A stretch of DNA of 64,000 nucleotides. Origin: Dastarcus helophoroides. Lineage: Eukaryota > Arthropoda > Insecta > Coleoptera > Bothrideridae. The position numbers and the translations under genes were made by a program. Shown here piece after piece: positions 20,750-32,900 of the stretch. Each line of letters begins with the position of its first letter. The first letter of the stretch is position 1. A model generated the notes under the pieces. It was not told the origin of the DNA. It worked only from the letters and a program-made list of their open reading frames with translations, and ran no database searches. Where the stretch lies: NCBI GenBank assembly GCA_028583605.1, contig CM053333.1, positions 14,302,638-14,366,637 on the forward strand. The letters are read 5' to 3'.

Positions 20750-22320
20750 ATTGAGAATGTAGAGTTAGTGTTTTGAAAATTTCAACATTTTTAAATATCA
20801 GCTTTTTACAGGATGTCAACATTTTTTCATTTGACTCCCAAAATTTCAATTTTATTTCAAAATTTTGACTTAATTTAAAAAATTTTGATTTTTTTTTCCA
20901 AGTTTTTACTATTTTCGAATATTCCAGCTTTAAAATAATGATTTTTCGGTGTATTTTGATTTTCTTTTTTGGAAACTTTCTATGATAATTTCTGTTTTTG
21001 TTAAAAAATCTCTTTTTTGAAAATTTGCTTTCCAATAGTTTAAATTAATGTTTTGACCTTATTTCAGAGTTTTTTAAAAAAATTTTGATTTTTCATCTTA
21101 TTTTTGACCATATTTTTGAAAATTTTGACCTTTTTTCAAAATTCCCATCTTGTTATTGAATATTTTTGCAACTTTTTAAAAAGTTTTAACTGGAAATTTC
21201 AACTTTTTTGTTAACCTGACTCTTTGTAAATTTGATTGCTGCAAAATATTTCCATTCTAAATTCGACTTTTTTCTCAAAGTTTCAACTTTTCCCCGTTTC
21301 ATCTTTCGGAAAGTAACGAATTTTTTTAAAATCTGACTTCGATTTTTATTGAAAATCTCGACTTTTTAAACATTTCGACTTTATATTTTGAATCATCCGA
21401 ATATATAAATTTCTAATTTTTTAATTACCACTTTTTCCAAATTTTAATTTAATTGGCAAATTTCAACTCCTTCACAATTTTGATTTTCTAAAAGATTTTG
21501 ATTTATTTCCCAATTTTTTGAAAATTTTGGTATAAAAATTTGATTTCCCAAAATTTTTACTTTTCTTTAAAAATTTTTTTTCTTTAAGCCTGATTCTGTT
21601 GAAGTATTACTTTATTGAAAACAGGTTTTTTTAATTTCCACTTTCTGAAATTTTTTGAAAATTTCTACTTTTTTCAAAAGTTTCGACTTTTATGTAGCAA
21701 ATGGGTTTTTATTTAAAAATTTTAAAAATTCGACTTTTTTTTGAAAATTTTTACTTTTTTGAAAAATTGGATTTTTCTCACAATTCCGATTTTTAAAATT
21801 TTCGACCTTTTTTTTAGAAGTTTACTTTTTTTGAAAACCTTCTGTCATCAAATTTCGGCTTTTTTTAAGAATTTAAATTTTTTTCAAAATTTTAATTTTT
21901 TAATGAAAATTTTGACTATTTCTTAAGAATTTTTACTTTTTTTTCGAAATGTCGACTTTTATGTAGTAAATGGTAGTTTTATTTTAAAAATTGAAAAATT
22001 CAACTCTTTTTTGAAAATTCTCACTTTTTTCAAATATTGGGTTTTTCAAAATTTCGTTTTTTTTCGAACTTCTTTCAGAATTTCCACTTTTCTGAAAATC
22101 TTAATCGTTTGTCATCAAATTTCGGCGTTTTTCTTAAGACATTATGACTTTTTCAGAATTTAAATTTTTTCTAAATTTCAATATTTTGTGAAAACTTCTA
22201 CTTTTTTTTAAATTTCGAATTTTTCTCGAAGTTTCGGCTCTTATGTAGTTAACTGAATTTTTGTTTGAAATTTTCACTATTCTGAAAAATTGGATTTTTC
22301 TCAAAAACTTGATTTTTAAA
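20750..22320. repeat. degenerate AT tract, reverse polarity, about 270-bp tandem period
   Basis: AAAATTTCGACTTTT-type tract. GACTTTTATGTAG-like segments occur at about 21688, 21957 and 22229, and CATCAAATTTCGGC at about 21846 and 22115, giving a period of 268-272 bp. Confidence 0.78.
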
Positions 22321-22920
22321 ACACATGAATCCTCGTCGTTAGATGACAATGTCGTTGCGTCGACATTGCCAAGCTTTGCATTTATTTACATAGAAAATGT
22401 GTCGTGCTATATGCGCGAGAATAGAAAGTGCCCGAGATCTGGCAACACTGAAGCCGACAAACAGGCAGACAAACACACGTTGGCATTTATATATCAGTAA
22501 GGATTACATATATGCTGTAAGTGTGACGTCACAGCGTTCCAAACAAATCTGGTTACCCGAGTAACAATAGCTTGCAAAATTTATTTTCGAATTCAGAAAC
22601 TAAATGCTTATTAAATTCCTAATTACATAAATTATCAATCAAATTAAATCCTTAACAGAAAAGGAACTTTCAAATCTTGTAACAGTTATACGTAACCTTA
22701 CTTTACTTTCAATCTCATTGAAAATTAAAAGAGATAATAGAAAGACAACATTTTTGTAAAAATCATTACTACATAATAATAGGAAACTATTAATATACCT
22801 CCCGTGGTCAAAATTCGTGTAATTGTTTAAAAAAGAAGAAAATTCTCTTTTGTTTGGAAAACAAATGACATCATAGCTTGTGGAGTCAATTATTTGTTTG
22901 TCAAGAAATTTTGACCAGAT
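22320..22920. other. non-tract spacer, no gene recognised
   Basis: Ordinary complexity with a perfect CRE-like TGACGTCA at about 22525. ORFs are short and unconvincing. Confidence 0.4.
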
Positions 22921-22924
22921 TTGC

Positions 22925-23250
22925 AATTTCGAGAAAAAATTCGTTATGATGAGGTTGGAATTGAAATTTTGAGCTAAGAGTAGAAATTTGGAGAAAAAAT
23001 AAAAACTTTGATATCCAATATAGAAATTTCAATTTTTTTCTCCAATTTCAGTTTATATTTTCAAAATGTTGAGTTTTTTAATCTTTAAGTGCAAGCTCGA
23101 AACTTAAAAATTTCTAATTTTAAAATTGAAATTTCGAACTGAAAGTCGCAACTTGTAAAACGAAAGTGTAATAAATTTCAAATTTACACCCAAATTCTTT
23201 TTCGAGTTTTTCCTGACTCTTCGATTTTTCTTTCCACAAAAAATAAAAAT
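22925..23250. repeat. AT tract left of the transposon
   Basis: GAAATTTCGAG-type sequence that continues on the other side of the transposon at 25880, so the element inserted into an existing tract. Confidence 0.65.
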
Positions 23251-23263
23251 TTAGCATTTATAA

Positions 23264-23447
23264 CACAGGCCCACAAAAAAAAAAAGTGGTGTGTGCTGGG
23301 TGTCAGACCCACATAGTCCGGCGTATTTTTTCCCGCTGAACACGAATCTGTAGTCTAAATTGGGGGTCAAACTGCTAAAAGTAGAGAAAAACCAAAAAAA
23401 CCGATAAAAATCACGATCTCGTATTTTTTTCTGTTTGATATTATCAT
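23264..23447 (+). repeat. left terminal inverted repeat of the transposon
   Basis: This pairs with 25686-25869 over essentially its whole length, apart from a few substitutions and a two-base length difference in an A-run. The outermost bases are CACAGGCCCAC and the inner end is near GATATTATCAT. Confidence 0.92.
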
Positions 23448-23449
23448 TC

Positions 23450-25279
23450 TTATAATTTTCGTCTTTTCCTGACCCTTTTTTCTTCAAATGACCTGTGAAG
23501 TGGATTTCTGCTACGTTTTGTTCCTTTTTCTTGAGTTTCTCTGTGTAGCATCCAACAGTAATCTGCAAACATATTTATTCCCCACTGTCCCTGAAACCGC
23601 CGTTCAAACTCTTTGAGATCTTGGTGAAATCTTTCTCCTTGCTCTTCACTGAAGTCTCCGTTATTCTCCGGGAATTGGTCAAGATGCGAATCAAGGAAGT
23701 GCATTTTCAAATTCATTAGGCAACCTGAATGCTGAAAATTTCTTATCATATTTGCCACAATGTTTTTGTAATCAGCATCCTTGGTATTGCCTAAAAATTT
23801 GGTACACACTTCCTTGAAACTTAACCACGATGCCTTTTCTTGGTCATCCATGACTGCAACAAACCCTTCATCTTTGAATAACTTTCGGATTTCCGGTCCA
23901 TCGAAGATGCCTTCCCTTAGTTTAGCATCAGATTTTTTTTTAAACACAGTACGCAGGTACGTAAAACATTCACCATCTTTATCAAGAGCTTTGACATACT
24001 GTTTAATTAAGCCAAGTTTTATATGAAGAGGAGGAATGAGAATTTTGGCTGGATCAACAAGCGGTTTCTTTATTATATTATGTGATCCAACCTTAAATGA
24101 AGATCGTAAAGGCCATTCCTTTTTTACGTAGTGATTTTTTCGATCCCTACTGTCAAACATACACAAATAGCATGGATATTTTGTGAATCCAGATTGCTGT
24201 CCAAGGATCATGGACAAAATTTTTAAATCACCACATACTTGCCACTTATGTTCTTCGTACTTTATTTTCTTTAGGACAACTTCGAGGTTTGAATACTCTT
24301 CTTTAAGTACAGTGGAGTGGACTAAAGGTAGAGGAGCGAATTTGTTGGTGTTGTGGAGAAGGACTGCCTTAAGACTCTGTTGAGACGAATCAATGAATAA
24401 CCGCCAATTTTCTGGCTCATATAAATTTGGCTTAAATTCATCGATAAGTCCTTTTACATCAGTGCAATAGAGTAAATCTTCATTTTTTTCAAAATATTTA
24501 CGGAAGGCTTCTTCTCGATTCCGATAAAACAAAACTTTAGTACCTTTTGTCAATAGATTTCTCTTTTTCATATTCGAAGCCAATATTTCAGCCGCTTCTT
24601 TTGAGAGTTTAGCCTCTCTGAATAAATCATTCAGATGTTTTTGATCGTATTTTTCCGGCTTCCGATCTTCACCAATAGGTCTGTATTCTTCATTGCTCGA
24701 AAACTCTTCTTCCTCAGATTCGCTAGAAATGTTTTCACTACTAGTATCAAACTCTTTATCAATAAAAGCTGAATTTTCAGGATCGACGTCGACTTCCATT
24801 GTGTCTAATCCACTAGTCAGACTGTCTTGTGACGTGTCATCTTCTAAACCTTCTATGAAGTTTGCAACTGGTTGTTGAACACTTGACACAGAAGGATAAG
24901 AAATTTTATCCTTATGCATTCGGCCCACAGTGTTGACATTTGTTGTGCAAAAGTAACAATTACTTGCATCAAGTGGCTTTTTCCATATCGCTGGAGTTTT
25001 AAATTTAAGATTCGCCTTGACCTGGTGCTTTTCAAATCTATTGATCATATTATAACATGAGCCACAAACAAAATTGGGTATCCAATTTTTGAGATCGAGG
25101 GAAACTTTCATATTGAAACACTTTTCATACAAAGTCACGAAACGATCTGTTAGTTTCTTTGTATTTTTTATCCCTATGTACTTTGCACAAACGTAGCAAA
25201 AAGCATTGGGATTTCCAGTACATTTGTGATTGCCACGAGTACTAGAAGTTCCAGCAAAATTTTCAGTAGAAGAATCCAT
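23450..25279 (-). CDS. putative DDE transposase of the TIR element (609 aa)
   Basis: Single uninterrupted ORF. I start at the ATG at plus 25277-25279 (MDSSTENF); the open frame extends seven codons upstream but only to a GTG. Visible architecture: cysteine pairs in residues 20-75 (C20, C28, C31, C72, C75), reminiscent of a ZAD-like or other treble-clef zinc site; another CxxC at 108-111; an acidic Ser/Glu-rich stretch at about 150-205; then a core with FIDSS (D297), VCGDLK (D351), PCYLC (C370, C373) and EEQGERFHQD (E545/E546/E549). D..D..E with a CxxC between the second D and the E suggests an RNase-H-like transposase. The C-terminus is very basic (RKRRKL), a likely nuclear signal. The position inside matching terminal repeats supports a transposase role. 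The superfamily is not recognised and catalytic residue assignments are inference. Confidence 0.82.
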   Translation of the reverse strand: MDSSTENFAGTSSTRGNHKCTGNPNAFCYVCAKYIGIKNTKKLTDRFVTLYEKCFNMKVSLDLKNWIPNFVCGSCYNMINRFEKHQVKANLKFKTPAIWKKPLDASNCYFCTTNVNTVGRMHKDKISYPSVSSVQQPVANFIEGLEDDTSQDSLTSGLDTMEVDVDPENSAFIDKEFDTSSENISSESEEEEFSSNEEYRPIGEDRKPEKYDQKHLNDLFREAKLSKEAAEILASNMKKRNLLTKGTKVLFYRNREEAFRKYFEKNEDLLYCTDVKGLIDEFKPNLYEPENWRLFIDSSQQSLKAVLLHNTNKFAPLPLVHSTVLKEEYSNLEVVLKKIKYEEHKWQVCGDLKILSMILGQQSGFTKYPCYLCMFDSRDRKNHYVKKEWPLRSSFKVGSHNIIKKPLVDPAKILIPPLHIKLGLIKQYVKALDKDGECFTYLRTVFKKKSDAKLREGIFDGPEIRKLFKDEGFVAVMDDQEKASWLSFKEVCTKFLGNTKDADYKNIVANMIRNFQHSGCLMNLKMHFLDSHLDQFPENNGDFSEEQGERFHQDLKEFERRFQGQWGINMFADYCWMLHRETQEKGTKRSRNPLHRSFEEKRVRKRRKL

Positions 25280-25685
25280 GAAAATAAATAAACCCCGCAC
25301 GCTAGAATACCTAGGCCTAAGTATGAGGGCTTTCCGACTTTGACAAGGACAATGTCAACTCGTCGTCGGACACACTACGGCATCATTCTCATATTCTAGC
25401 GCTTCCCTGCAAAACAGCGCGCCTTCGCTGGCTTCGATACGCCGAAATGTTGACTAGCGAATCATTCTACACATCCCGATAAAGGGCAGTTGTCATCGTA
25501 GTCCAATCATTCCGGAGTAGCAGGTTTCTGCCGGTAAATGTACCGATTTAGTTAACCATTTCCTTATTTTTTGTCAAAAACAAAATATCATCTATGTGAC
25601 ACTTAAATAAGACCCAATAAGTAGTGAATTAACGTATTTGCACATTACGGTTGGATATTACAGAGAGAAACAAGTAGAAACTGCA

Positions 25686-25869
25686 AGATGATAATATCAT
25701 ACAGAAAAAAATACGAGATCGTGATTTTTATCGGTTTTTTTGGTTTTTCTCCACTTTTAGCAGTTTGACCCCCAATTTAAACTACAGATTCGTGTTCAGC
25801 GGAAAAAAATACGCCGGACTATGTGGGTCCGACACCCAGCACACACCACTTTTTTTTTGTGGGCCTGTG
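25686..25869 (-). repeat. right terminal inverted repeat of the transposon
   Basis: Reverse complement of the left terminal repeat. It lies upstream of the ORF, so it and 25280-25685 presumably contain the promoter. Confidence 0.92.
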
Positions 25870-25879
25870 TAATCAATAT

Positions 25880-28520
25880 TTAAATTATTTTTGAAATTTC
25901 GAGTTTTTTTTTTTAAATCAAGTTTTTTCTTAACACTTTGATTTTTGATTTCAAATTTTCGCTTTCTTTTAATATTTAAGGTTAAACTCGAAATTTCTGG
26001 AAAAAGTTCGTAATTTTGAGCTTATTTCGTGCTCAAAGGCGAAAGGGGAAGAACAAGGGAATTTCTCATTTATCGTTTAAATTCAAAATTTTGAGTTAGT
26101 TTTTTCTTAACATCTCTATTTTTGTTTTAAAAACATTGAATTTTTATACTCTCTAAGTTTAAGATTGAACTAAGTTTTAAATTTAAAATTGAAATTTAGG
26201 TTTGAAAGTTTGAGACTTTGTGAGCAAAATTAAGGTATTTCATTTTTAGAATTGAAATTGTTGTAGACGTTTTGATTTTTTCTTGATATTTTGATTGCTT
26301 TTCAAATTTCGAAGTTTTTATAATCTCTTGTAATTGTAATTGTAATTTTGAGCTGAAAGTTGAAACTGGTAAGTTTTAATTGTTTGTTTATTATAATTTC
26401 GGAGTTTATTTTTAATAGCCAAGTCGAAATTTCGGTTTCAAACTCGAAATTCCACGATATTTTTAGAAATTTGGCCTTTGTTTTAATAAAGATTAAACTC
26501 TTAAATTTCAAAAAAAAATCGTCATTTTAAGCTTTAAATCTCATGTTAAAAGACGAAATGTGGGGAAAATAATGGGAATACCTCATTTATGGTTTAGATG
26601 CAAACTTTTGTGTTAGTTTCTTCTAGTGGCGGCTGATCTTAAAGAGCGCAAGAGCGCGCGCTCCTCGTGAAATGAGCGATCTATTCTTTTCTGTTTAATG
26701 TAAAAGATTTGGATTGATCACATTTTTAAACACAAAATAATGATATACTTATTAACTAATAATACTTGTGAGTGACTTGGAATGAGGTACGCAAACGTTT
26801 GACTCGATTATATTATATATTATAAGGAAATTTAAATAAGTTGGTGCGCGCAGAATTATGCACCTAGCGTGGTTGCCGTGCGATGCCTATCAACTGCCTC
26901 CACGTGATGCGGAAACATAAACTACAGAACACCACGGTAGAGCAAGCCCGTGGTACGCCGCTCCGCATATGCGATATTGCCAAATGGTGAGTACGAGTCA
27001 GAATTTGGAGTGTATATTTACGGTTTATGATGCTAAATGCGTAGGTGCCGACTGATCTGATTGCGATTGCTAATTGTGGCCTAACTGCCAATAGTACCGC
27101 TATTCACAAAGCCATAGCAGTAACCATTCTAGGGTCTAATTATTAATTTGTAAATTTGGATTTAAACAATTTTGATGAGAAAGTAATTAACACTTTATTT
27201 CTTTAAAAGGTCGTAGAGCGGATTTTGTTAAAACAATTTTTTTGTTGTGTTTTTGTAGGAGTTTTATTAGAACTTTGTAATAAAATACATTTTATTTTCA
27301 AATGCAGTTTTCATGAAAAAGTGATATCATTTTATTCCTATGAAAGCAAACAATTTTAATTAAGTAACCTACCTATAGCCGTAACGACTAATATTTTTGC
27401 ATCTGCGCACCCCCTGTCAAAAAGTCATCAGCCGCCACTGGTTTTTTCTTAACATTTCCATTTTTGTTTTCAAAATATCGGATATTTATAGTCGCTATGT
27501 TTGAGCTCGATTCTGAGTTTCCATTTTAAATTGAAATTTAGGTTTAAAAGTTCAAGACTTTGTGAAATATCTCATTTTTGTAATTGAAATTGTTTTGGAT
27601 ATTTTAATTTTTTTCTTGTTATTTCGATTACTCTTCAAATTTCTCTCTTTTTGTATTCTCCATGTTTACACTCGAAATTTCTAGAAAAAAATGGTAATTT
27701 TCAGATTAAAATTTCGAGCTGAAAGTTGAAACAGAAAAAATGAAAATAATCTGATTATTATATTCGACATTTTAATTTTTTTAATGGTGAGTTTTAATAG
27801 TTTATTTATTCTTTTTGAAATTTCTGCTTTTGTTTTTAATCGTACCAACTAGAGATTTCGGTATGAAACCAGCAACTCTGAGATTTTTTGGAAATTTCGC
27901 CCTTGTTTTAATCTTCATGTTTAAACCTGAAATTTCTAGAAATAGTTCATATTTTTGAGCTAAGATGGAACTTTGGGAAAAAAGGGGAATTTTTCATTCA
28001 TTGTTTAGATTCAACATTTTGTTTTTTCTCATCATTTCGATATGTTTTAAAAATATCTGATTTTTATAGTTTCTAAGTTTGAGCTCGAATTTCTTTAAAA
28101 AAATTCTTAATTTTCAATCTAAAATAAAATTGAAATTTGGTATGAAAGTTTGAGATTTGTAAAAAAAATGGAGATGTCATTTTTAGAACCGCAATTGTTT
28201 TAGAAATTTTGATTTATTTTTTTAATATTTCGATTACACTTTGCATTTCGCCGTTTTATATTCTCTATGTTTACAATCGAAATTTTTAGAAAAAAATTAT
28301 AATTTTTAGTTTAAAATTTCGAGCTGAAAGTTAAAACTGAGAAAATATGAAAATTTGATTATTATACCAGATATTATTTTAATTGTTAGTTTTGTTAGTT
28401 TAGTTAGTCTTTTTGAATTAACGGCGATTGCTTTTAATATTTAACTTCAAAATACTATTTTAAATTGGAAATTTCGAGATTCTTCAGAAATTTCGTAATT
28501 TTCCCCAAATCGAAATTTAC
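25880..28520. repeat. AT tract with 510-580-bp tandem units, split by a hAT element
   Basis: Start-of-unit phrase GTTTTTTCTTAACAT or a variant appears at about 26100, at 26616/27441 (split by the hAT insertion) and at about 28020. Removing the 817-bp insertion gives spacings of about 516 and 579 bp. Confidence 0.72.
26624..27440. mobile_element. non-autonomous hAT element, copy 1
   Basis: Terminal inverted repeats AGTGGCGGCTG/CAGCCGCCACT, flanked by an 8-bp duplication with one mismatch (26616-26623 GTTTCTTC; 27441-27448 GTTTTTTC). Internally homologous to 62517-63573. No transposase ORF. Confidence 0.88.
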
Positions 28521-28563
28521 ATAAACAATTTGAAATAAAAATAAGTGTAAGTATATATAAATA

Positions 28564-29757
28564 TTTATTTTAACTGAACTAACTGCTATGGTTTCTTTAC
28601 AATAAAGTACAAAATAAGTTAAGAATATAACAAGAATATTAAAGGGTCAGAATTCCATTAAAACAGCTGAAAGTACAGATTCTGTTGAACCATAGTGGTA
28701 AAATCAAGCTGATTTTTGTGGAGTGACCCCCTTTGACTAATTTCGTAAGTAGCATCGTTTTACCTAATTTTACACAAAGGCGGTAAAACGATGTGTATAT
28801 AAAATAGATAAACAACAAATTAAAATTAAGTACTTAGGTGTAGTAATGGTGACAAAGTTACACTTAGCCCCCCAATAAGTTAATAGATTAAAATATCAAT
28901 GGTACAAGGTGCCATAAAGAGATTTCTTTGGAACAACCCGCTTTAACTGGATCTTATTATGAAAAAGTTAGCAACATTGCATATTGTATGTGCACTTTCT
29001 AAATAGAATTGATAGAATTTCATGTAAATTACATTTTTAGTTGAGAGATCTGTAGGTAGGAGATATTCTATAGGTAAAAAAGGCACAAACGCGGACGGAT
29101 ATTTTTTACATGACTAGAAACGCTGCCTTTAGACAAATATCACATATTTTTGCATAAAGGCACAGATGTTATAAAACCGTCGCTCAAAGAATTAAAACAT
29201 TTAGCTTAAACTATGGACCTTGTGCATCATTAGACTTCTTTTCAGTCTCAAATTTGAAGATGTTTTTGTCGTGCTAGATTAATTTTTTAAATTTAAATAA
29301 GTTAATTACATAAAATGTCAGCAATATTTAGATACGCTACTACAATTTAGTCTAAAAATAAACTATATTAAGTACTAAAAGAGTATAGACTAGACAGTAT
29401 ATTTTATAATTGTCTAAGTTATTAAATATGTTTATTGCACTTTACTTTGCAGTATAACAGAAACTTTTTGCAAAGATAAGAGCAAATAAGTCTGAAAGTA
29501 TTGAGCATTTTCAAAAGTATTTCGCAGAATAATTACAGAATAAGTTATTAGAATATTCTCAAAAATAGTTTTGCACAAGTCGCTTTTAAATTCAATATTT
29601 TAATAATCTGCATTACTAAAACAATAGAATTATTTACAACGCTGTGCTGCGCTTTTAACGAAATTTACTGTACCTAAATCAACTTAGTGCATGTTTCACT
29701 GGGTGTGATACCCAAAATACAAATTACAAAATAATTGACATGGAAAGTGTATTCGTT
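28564..29757 (-). other. probable 3' UTR of the RBM24-like gene
   Basis: About 1.2 kb directly after the stop that lacks the repetitive GAAATTT tract found on its left. The boundary coincides with a minus-strand AATAAA at plus 28564-28569. Long AU-rich 3' UTRs are usual for this family. This is inference, with no transcript evidence. Confidence 0.5.
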
Positions 29758-29900
29758 TTATTGTAAACGGGCTTCTTGTAAAGTTTGGGCTTGAGCTGCA
29801 GTTTGATAGGGAATTCCGGGGAACGCCCCAGCTGTCGCTGTTGGTAGCCCTGGCGTCTGAGGTAGAGCCGCGTAAGTATATGGCATGTAGCTCGCTGCAC
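29758..29900 (-). CDS. RBM24: RBM24-like terminal exon
   Basis: 143-nt exon with acceptor AG at plus 29901-29902 and stop TAA at plus 29758-29760. It reads ASYMPYTYAALPQTPGLP, then IPYQTAAQAQTLQEARLQ. The phase fits the preceding exon exactly. Confidence 0.82.
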
Positions 29901-32900
29901 CTGCACAAAAAGTCAACTTTGATTACCGGCTCAAAAAAAAAAAAAAAAAACAACAAATAATAATAATAAATAAATAAAAAATAATGTCAGCTGGAATTGG
30001 CCCATACCCCATAATTTTTTTATTTTATAACAATCACTAAATGGTACAAAAATGGTACAACGTAAAATTAAATTTCCAGTTTAAACTTGAAATTTATTTT
30101 TCTTGTTTCGAACTGTTTGACGTAAAATAATAATTATTTCGTTTTTCGTTAACCTTTTTATGGCCAATTTTTGCAAAAAATATCTAAATTTGAAAAACAC
30201 TAAAAGATCTCATTTTTGTTCCTTTGCTATTTTGATATCTGTTTTTATACAGGGTCTCTTTTGTTAGACCACCTATGAGTAAGAATAATCTGAGGGTGTG
30301 CATAAATAAAAAAATGCAATTTTCTACTTAATTAATGAAAGTAATTTAATTTTAATACTAAATACACACGACATCGTCAGTCAACAGATTACAACGAAGG
30401 GGAAAAATTGCTTTCAATATGGCTATTTCATGCAAATTGACAATAATTTTGGTTCACTTAAAAATCTGTCATTAGTCAAATAAATGCAGAACATTTAACA
30501 AAAATGGCAACATCGAGAAAATCTTCATTTTTTAACAGAATAAATTTCAATACATATTAGGCCGAGTATCACTTGTGGTTGAAATTCGACCAATTGTATA
30601 TGGAAAAAAACATATTTTTCATATATAGTCAAGTAACGAACCTCTTATAACGAACAAAATTATGGTCCAACGCTCCATAAACAACAACAAACAATGTACT
30701 TATTGTGGGTTTTTAACAAACACTCGGTTATAATGAACTATTTAAAGATTCTCTTGGTGGAGCAACGCTTGTTGTGTTTTTTAATCTTTCTTGGTTTCAG
30801 GGGACAAGTTCTGTATTTCAGTATACGAAGGTGACCAATTTAAATGGTATTTATTTAAATGCAAAAATTAAAACTTTAATAATTTTGATTTTTTTTAATT
30901 TTTATTAAAAAATTCGATTTTTTCAAAATTTTGAGATTTTAAAATTTCCGCTTTTGTCAAAATTTCAATTTTTTCTCAAAACTTTGACTTAATTTTAAAC
31001 TTTCGACTCCTTCAAAATTTCGACTTTTGTCAAAGTTTTTAGTTTTTTTAAAAATTGCGATACTTTCACTTTATTACAATTTTCAAAAATTCAACTTCTT
31101 TTTCAAATTTCCACCTTGTTTAAAAATTTCGATTTATTTGAAACTTTAGATTTTTTTAAACAACTTCCTTTTTCAAAGTTCTGACTTTTTTTCGATGTTT
31201 TGTCTTTTTGAAAGCAGACTTTTTTCAAATTTTTCCTTTTTTAACAATTTTTAATCTTTTTTAAAAAAATCTACTTTTTTTTAAATTTCGTTCTATTGAA
31301 AATTTCGACTTAGTTGAATTAACGACTCTTTGAAAATTTGGAATTTTAAAGTTCCCAATTCTTTCAAAATTTATACTTTTTTAAATTTCGGCTTTTCTTC
31401 AAAATTTTGACATATTTTGAACTTCTCTAAATTCCAACCTCTTTCAGCCCTTTGACTTTCGAAAAATTCACTTTTTCAAAATTTTTACTTATTCTCGAAA
31501 TTATGATTATCAATTTTTATTTAAAAAAAATTTTACTTTTGAAAATTTTAACTTTATTGAACGTTTGTACAAAAATCAACTTTTTTTCAGAACTTCAGCT
31601 TTTCTCAAAGGTTTAATTTGTCTCAAAATATTTACTTTATATTTATATTAAGATTAATTGGCTTTTTTTTCGCCAGTCACTCCTTTAACAATCCTAAATT
31701 TCAGTACCTTCTATTAAGGAATGGCAATCTGTTATAGATTGCCGCAAACAGCGATTGCGTTGGATCTTGGTTTGTCAGATTGCCATTCCTTAATAGAAGG
31801 CACTTAAATTTAGGCTTGTGAAAGGAGTGACCGGCGAAGAAAAAGCGAATAAAACTGCATAAAAATATGAATACTTCGCAAAGAAATTACAGAGACTATA
31901 TCGACCTTATAATTTCTACTTTTTGAAAATTTCGATTTTTTTTTGGAAAATTCTATTTTTTATATGTAAAGTTTCCTAAACTTTTTTTAGTATAGTCGCG
32001 GACTACTTTCAGTTTCACAACCCCCCCCCCCCCAAGTTGAATATTCGCGATGACTAAGAAAGAATTTATTATTCCAACAATAACTCTGACCACCAAAAAA
32101 GCTCATCAAGTCCAATCCGCCATATTCTTCCTTGTAGAGTCCGCAATAAAAAGCTTATGAACTCCTGCAGAAACTTCTAAAAAAAGGTTACCCATTCAAC
32201 CTCTGCACACCCTTTCTTACCAAGCGAGTCATCTTCCCGTTCGCAAATTCTTTCTTGTCGTACCCATAAAGTAACGATTAAAACAAAATCATCATAGCCA
32301 CGGACCCCAGACTTAAAATACGGACCCCCAAGAGGTTCAGGGACTCCGGTTTAAGAAACCCTGTTACGAACATTTAATTTTTGTGAACATTTTGACTTTA
32401 AATGTTCGCATCTTTCAAAATATTGACTTTTTTCAGAAATTTGACTTTTTTGAAAATTTCGATTTGTTCAGAATTTCGTATTTTCCTTGACCTTTTTTGT
32501 GAATTTTGCCAATTCTGGAAATTTTGATTCTATGTATCAGATACAAAATCTCGACCTTTTTTTAATCTGCCGTTTTTTTAAAATTTCGATTGTTTTGAAA
32601 AATTTTGAATTTTTCCCCCTTAAAATTTTTGAAATTTTAAAAAGTGTTCACTTTCTACGGAAAGTTAGACTTCTTTGAAACGATTGATCTTTCAAAATTT
32701 TTACTTTTTTGTAAACTTCTCTTGAAACTTTTTTTTTCAAAATGGCAACTGTAAATTTCAACCGTTTTATTTATTTCCGACCATTTATTAAAATTTTTAC
32801 TTTTCATCGAAGTTTTTACTTTTTTTTTGAAAATTATACTGACTTATTTTCGACTTTTCATAAATTCGATTTAATTTTTAAGAATTTAAAATTTTTAATA

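Larger units (their letters stand above)
23264..25869 (-). mobile_element. intact DNA transposon with about 184-bp TIRs, unclassified
   Basis: Terminal inverted repeats 23264-23447 and about 25686-25869 begin CACAGGCCCAC and differ at only about six positions, so the insertion is young. Both ends are flanked by TAA (23261-23263 and 25870-25872), a probable 3-bp target duplication. One long ORF fills most of the interior and ends right at the left TIR. A 3-bp TAA duplication recalls PIF/Harbinger, and CACAG ends recall CACTA, but neither protein signature is obvious. It sits in AT tract between the HMGCL and RBM24 genes. Confidence 0.9.

Noticed and set aside
23251..23568. 105-codon minus-strand ORF overlapping the transposase C-terminus and left TIR
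   Set aside because: Different frame from the long transposase ORF and mostly TIR sequence; no independent support.
25280..25300. Seven extra N-terminal residues of the transposase ORF
   Set aside because: That upstream start is a GTG; the first ATG is at 25277-25279, so the shorter protein is annotated.
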